NCBI GenBank assembly: GCA_037388705.1
Contig: JARRJY010000032.1
Coordinates: forward strand, 1 to 40,624
Length of the DNA: 40,624 nt
From: JARRJY01 sp037388705
Lineage (GTDB): Bacteria; Pseudomonadota; Gammaproteobacteria; UBA6429; Thiohalophilaceae
Direction of reading: 5' to 3'
Part shown: in pieces, positions 40,363 through 40,624 of the stretch
Layout of the letters: each line of letters opens with the position of its first letter
How positions within the stretch are numbered: the stretch's first letter is position 1
Program-made: the position numbers and the translations under genes
The notes under the pieces: model-generated
Told to the model about the DNA's origin: nothing
The model's input: only the letters and a program-made list of their open reading frames with translations
Databases searched by the model: none

Positions 40363-40378
40363 TGGATCAAATCTTGCT
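40363..40378 (+). promoter_or_regulatory. Probable sigma-54 promoter for the right-end gene
   Basis: TGGATCAAATCTTGCT, GG-N10-GC. It has the same TGGATC start as the promoter at 2400-2415. Predicted start near 40389, 24 bases before the ATG at 40413. Confidence 0.7.
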
Positions 40379-40412
40379 GTAATCATTAGACAAGATTAAC
40401 TATTTGCTACAA

Positions 40413-40624
40413 ATGAAAACCAAAATAGAGAACAGTTTACGGTTACGGGATACGAATGTAATGAGTTTATACATCAGTATGAGATCAGCAAGTAGTGAAA
40501 TAACTGACAGTCCGATCAGTAAAGCCATGACATTACTGGCTGCAACAATTGCTATGAGTACAAAGCATGAGGTTATTCCGGATGGACCATCGATCGATGT
40601 CACGTTCATGTTGCCAGGTAAGTA
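40413..40624 (+). CDS. Unknown protein, N-terminal part (runs off the window)
   Basis: From ATG 40413 the frame stays open to the last base, giving at least 70 residues. It reads MKTKIENSLRLRDTNVMSLY at the start and contains SPISKAMTLLAATIAMSTKH and PDGPSIDVTFMLPGK near the edge. The composition and the sigma-54/NifA signals upstream support a real gene over the opposite-strand frame at 40400-40609. I do not recognise the family. The gene is the rightmost member of the regulon seen here. Confidence 0.65.
   Translation, partial: MKTKIENSLRLRDTNVMSLYISMRSASSEITDSPISKAMTLLAATIAMSTKHEVIPDGPSIDVTFMLPGK

Noticed and set aside
40400..40609. 69-aa minus-strand hydrophobic frame at the right end
   Set aside because: The plus-strand frame from 40413 has better protein-like sequence and correctly placed promoter signals.
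1..40624. CRISPR arrays, rRNA, tRNA and insertion sequences
   Set aside because: No repeated spacer units, cloverleaf genes, transposase frames or flanking target duplications were seen.

Overview
The window is about 40.6 kb of moderately AT-rich DNA centred on a molybdenum nitrogenase (nif) island. Gene content and order (nifHDKTY, then a DUF6129-type gene and lrv; nifENX with DUF269, a CCE_0567-type protein, FdxB and a FeSI-type ferredoxin; draT; modABC) point to a gammaproteobacterial diazotroph. The DraT-containing, ferredoxin-rich layout recalls Chromatiales, Sedimenticola-like or Azotobacter-like lineages; the exact genus is not decidable from this sequence. A run of N inside nifX (14629-14713) shows a scaffolded draft assembly. 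nifB, nifV, nifS, nifU, nifL, nifA and draG are not in the window.

Layout. 1-810: 3' end of alanine dehydrogenase. 827-2362 (minus): SIR2-like protein, hemerythrin and a small Cys protein behind their own sigma-54 promoter. 2514-3353 (minus): draT. 3483-10990 (plus): nifH-D-K-T, ferredoxin, nifY, DUF6129-like gene, TrpD2-like gene and lrv. 11026-11205 (minus): a 59-aa gene divergent from nifE. 11488-17103 (plus): nifE-N-X, DUF269, DUF683-like, fdxB, FeSI-type ferredoxin and two conserved unknowns. 17206-22259: DUF364 protein, XdhC-like protein, a small protein, modABC and a GNAT gene broken by an in-frame TAA. 22557-23033: a second nifX with its own sigma-54 promoter. 23111-26042: thiopurine methyltransferase, a small protein and SelO.

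The right-hand 14 kb (26-40.6 kb) holds few textbook nif genes but many sigma-54 promoters (GG-N10-GC) paired with NifA-type upstream sites (TGT-N10-ACA). I find 13 such promoters in the window. In four places (11.25-11.45, 27.10-27.31, 34.62-34.82 and 40.15-40.38 kb) two divergent sigma-54 promoters share one NifA-type site. These put the following inside an apparent nif regulon: DUF1508-206aa-SelO; flavodoxin-144aa; a 151-aa protein; GlcF-like protein-Nif11-degenerate ApaH; a 105-aa protein; AAA ATPase-59aa-118aa-GST; a 186-aa protein-CCG Fe-S protein-free-standing NifB-C-like domain; and an unknown gene running off the right end.

How the genes may work together. NifHDK is the catalyst. NifE, N, X, Y and the DUF269 protein handle FeMo-cofactor maturation, ModABC supplies molybdate, and the ferredoxins and flavodoxin are candidate electron carriers. 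DraT can ADP-ribosylate NifH at Arg101, which is present. Hemerythrin and the GST are plausible oxygen or oxidative-stress protection. The accessory operons probably act in protection, quality control or electron supply, but their roles are inferred from promoters and neighbours only.
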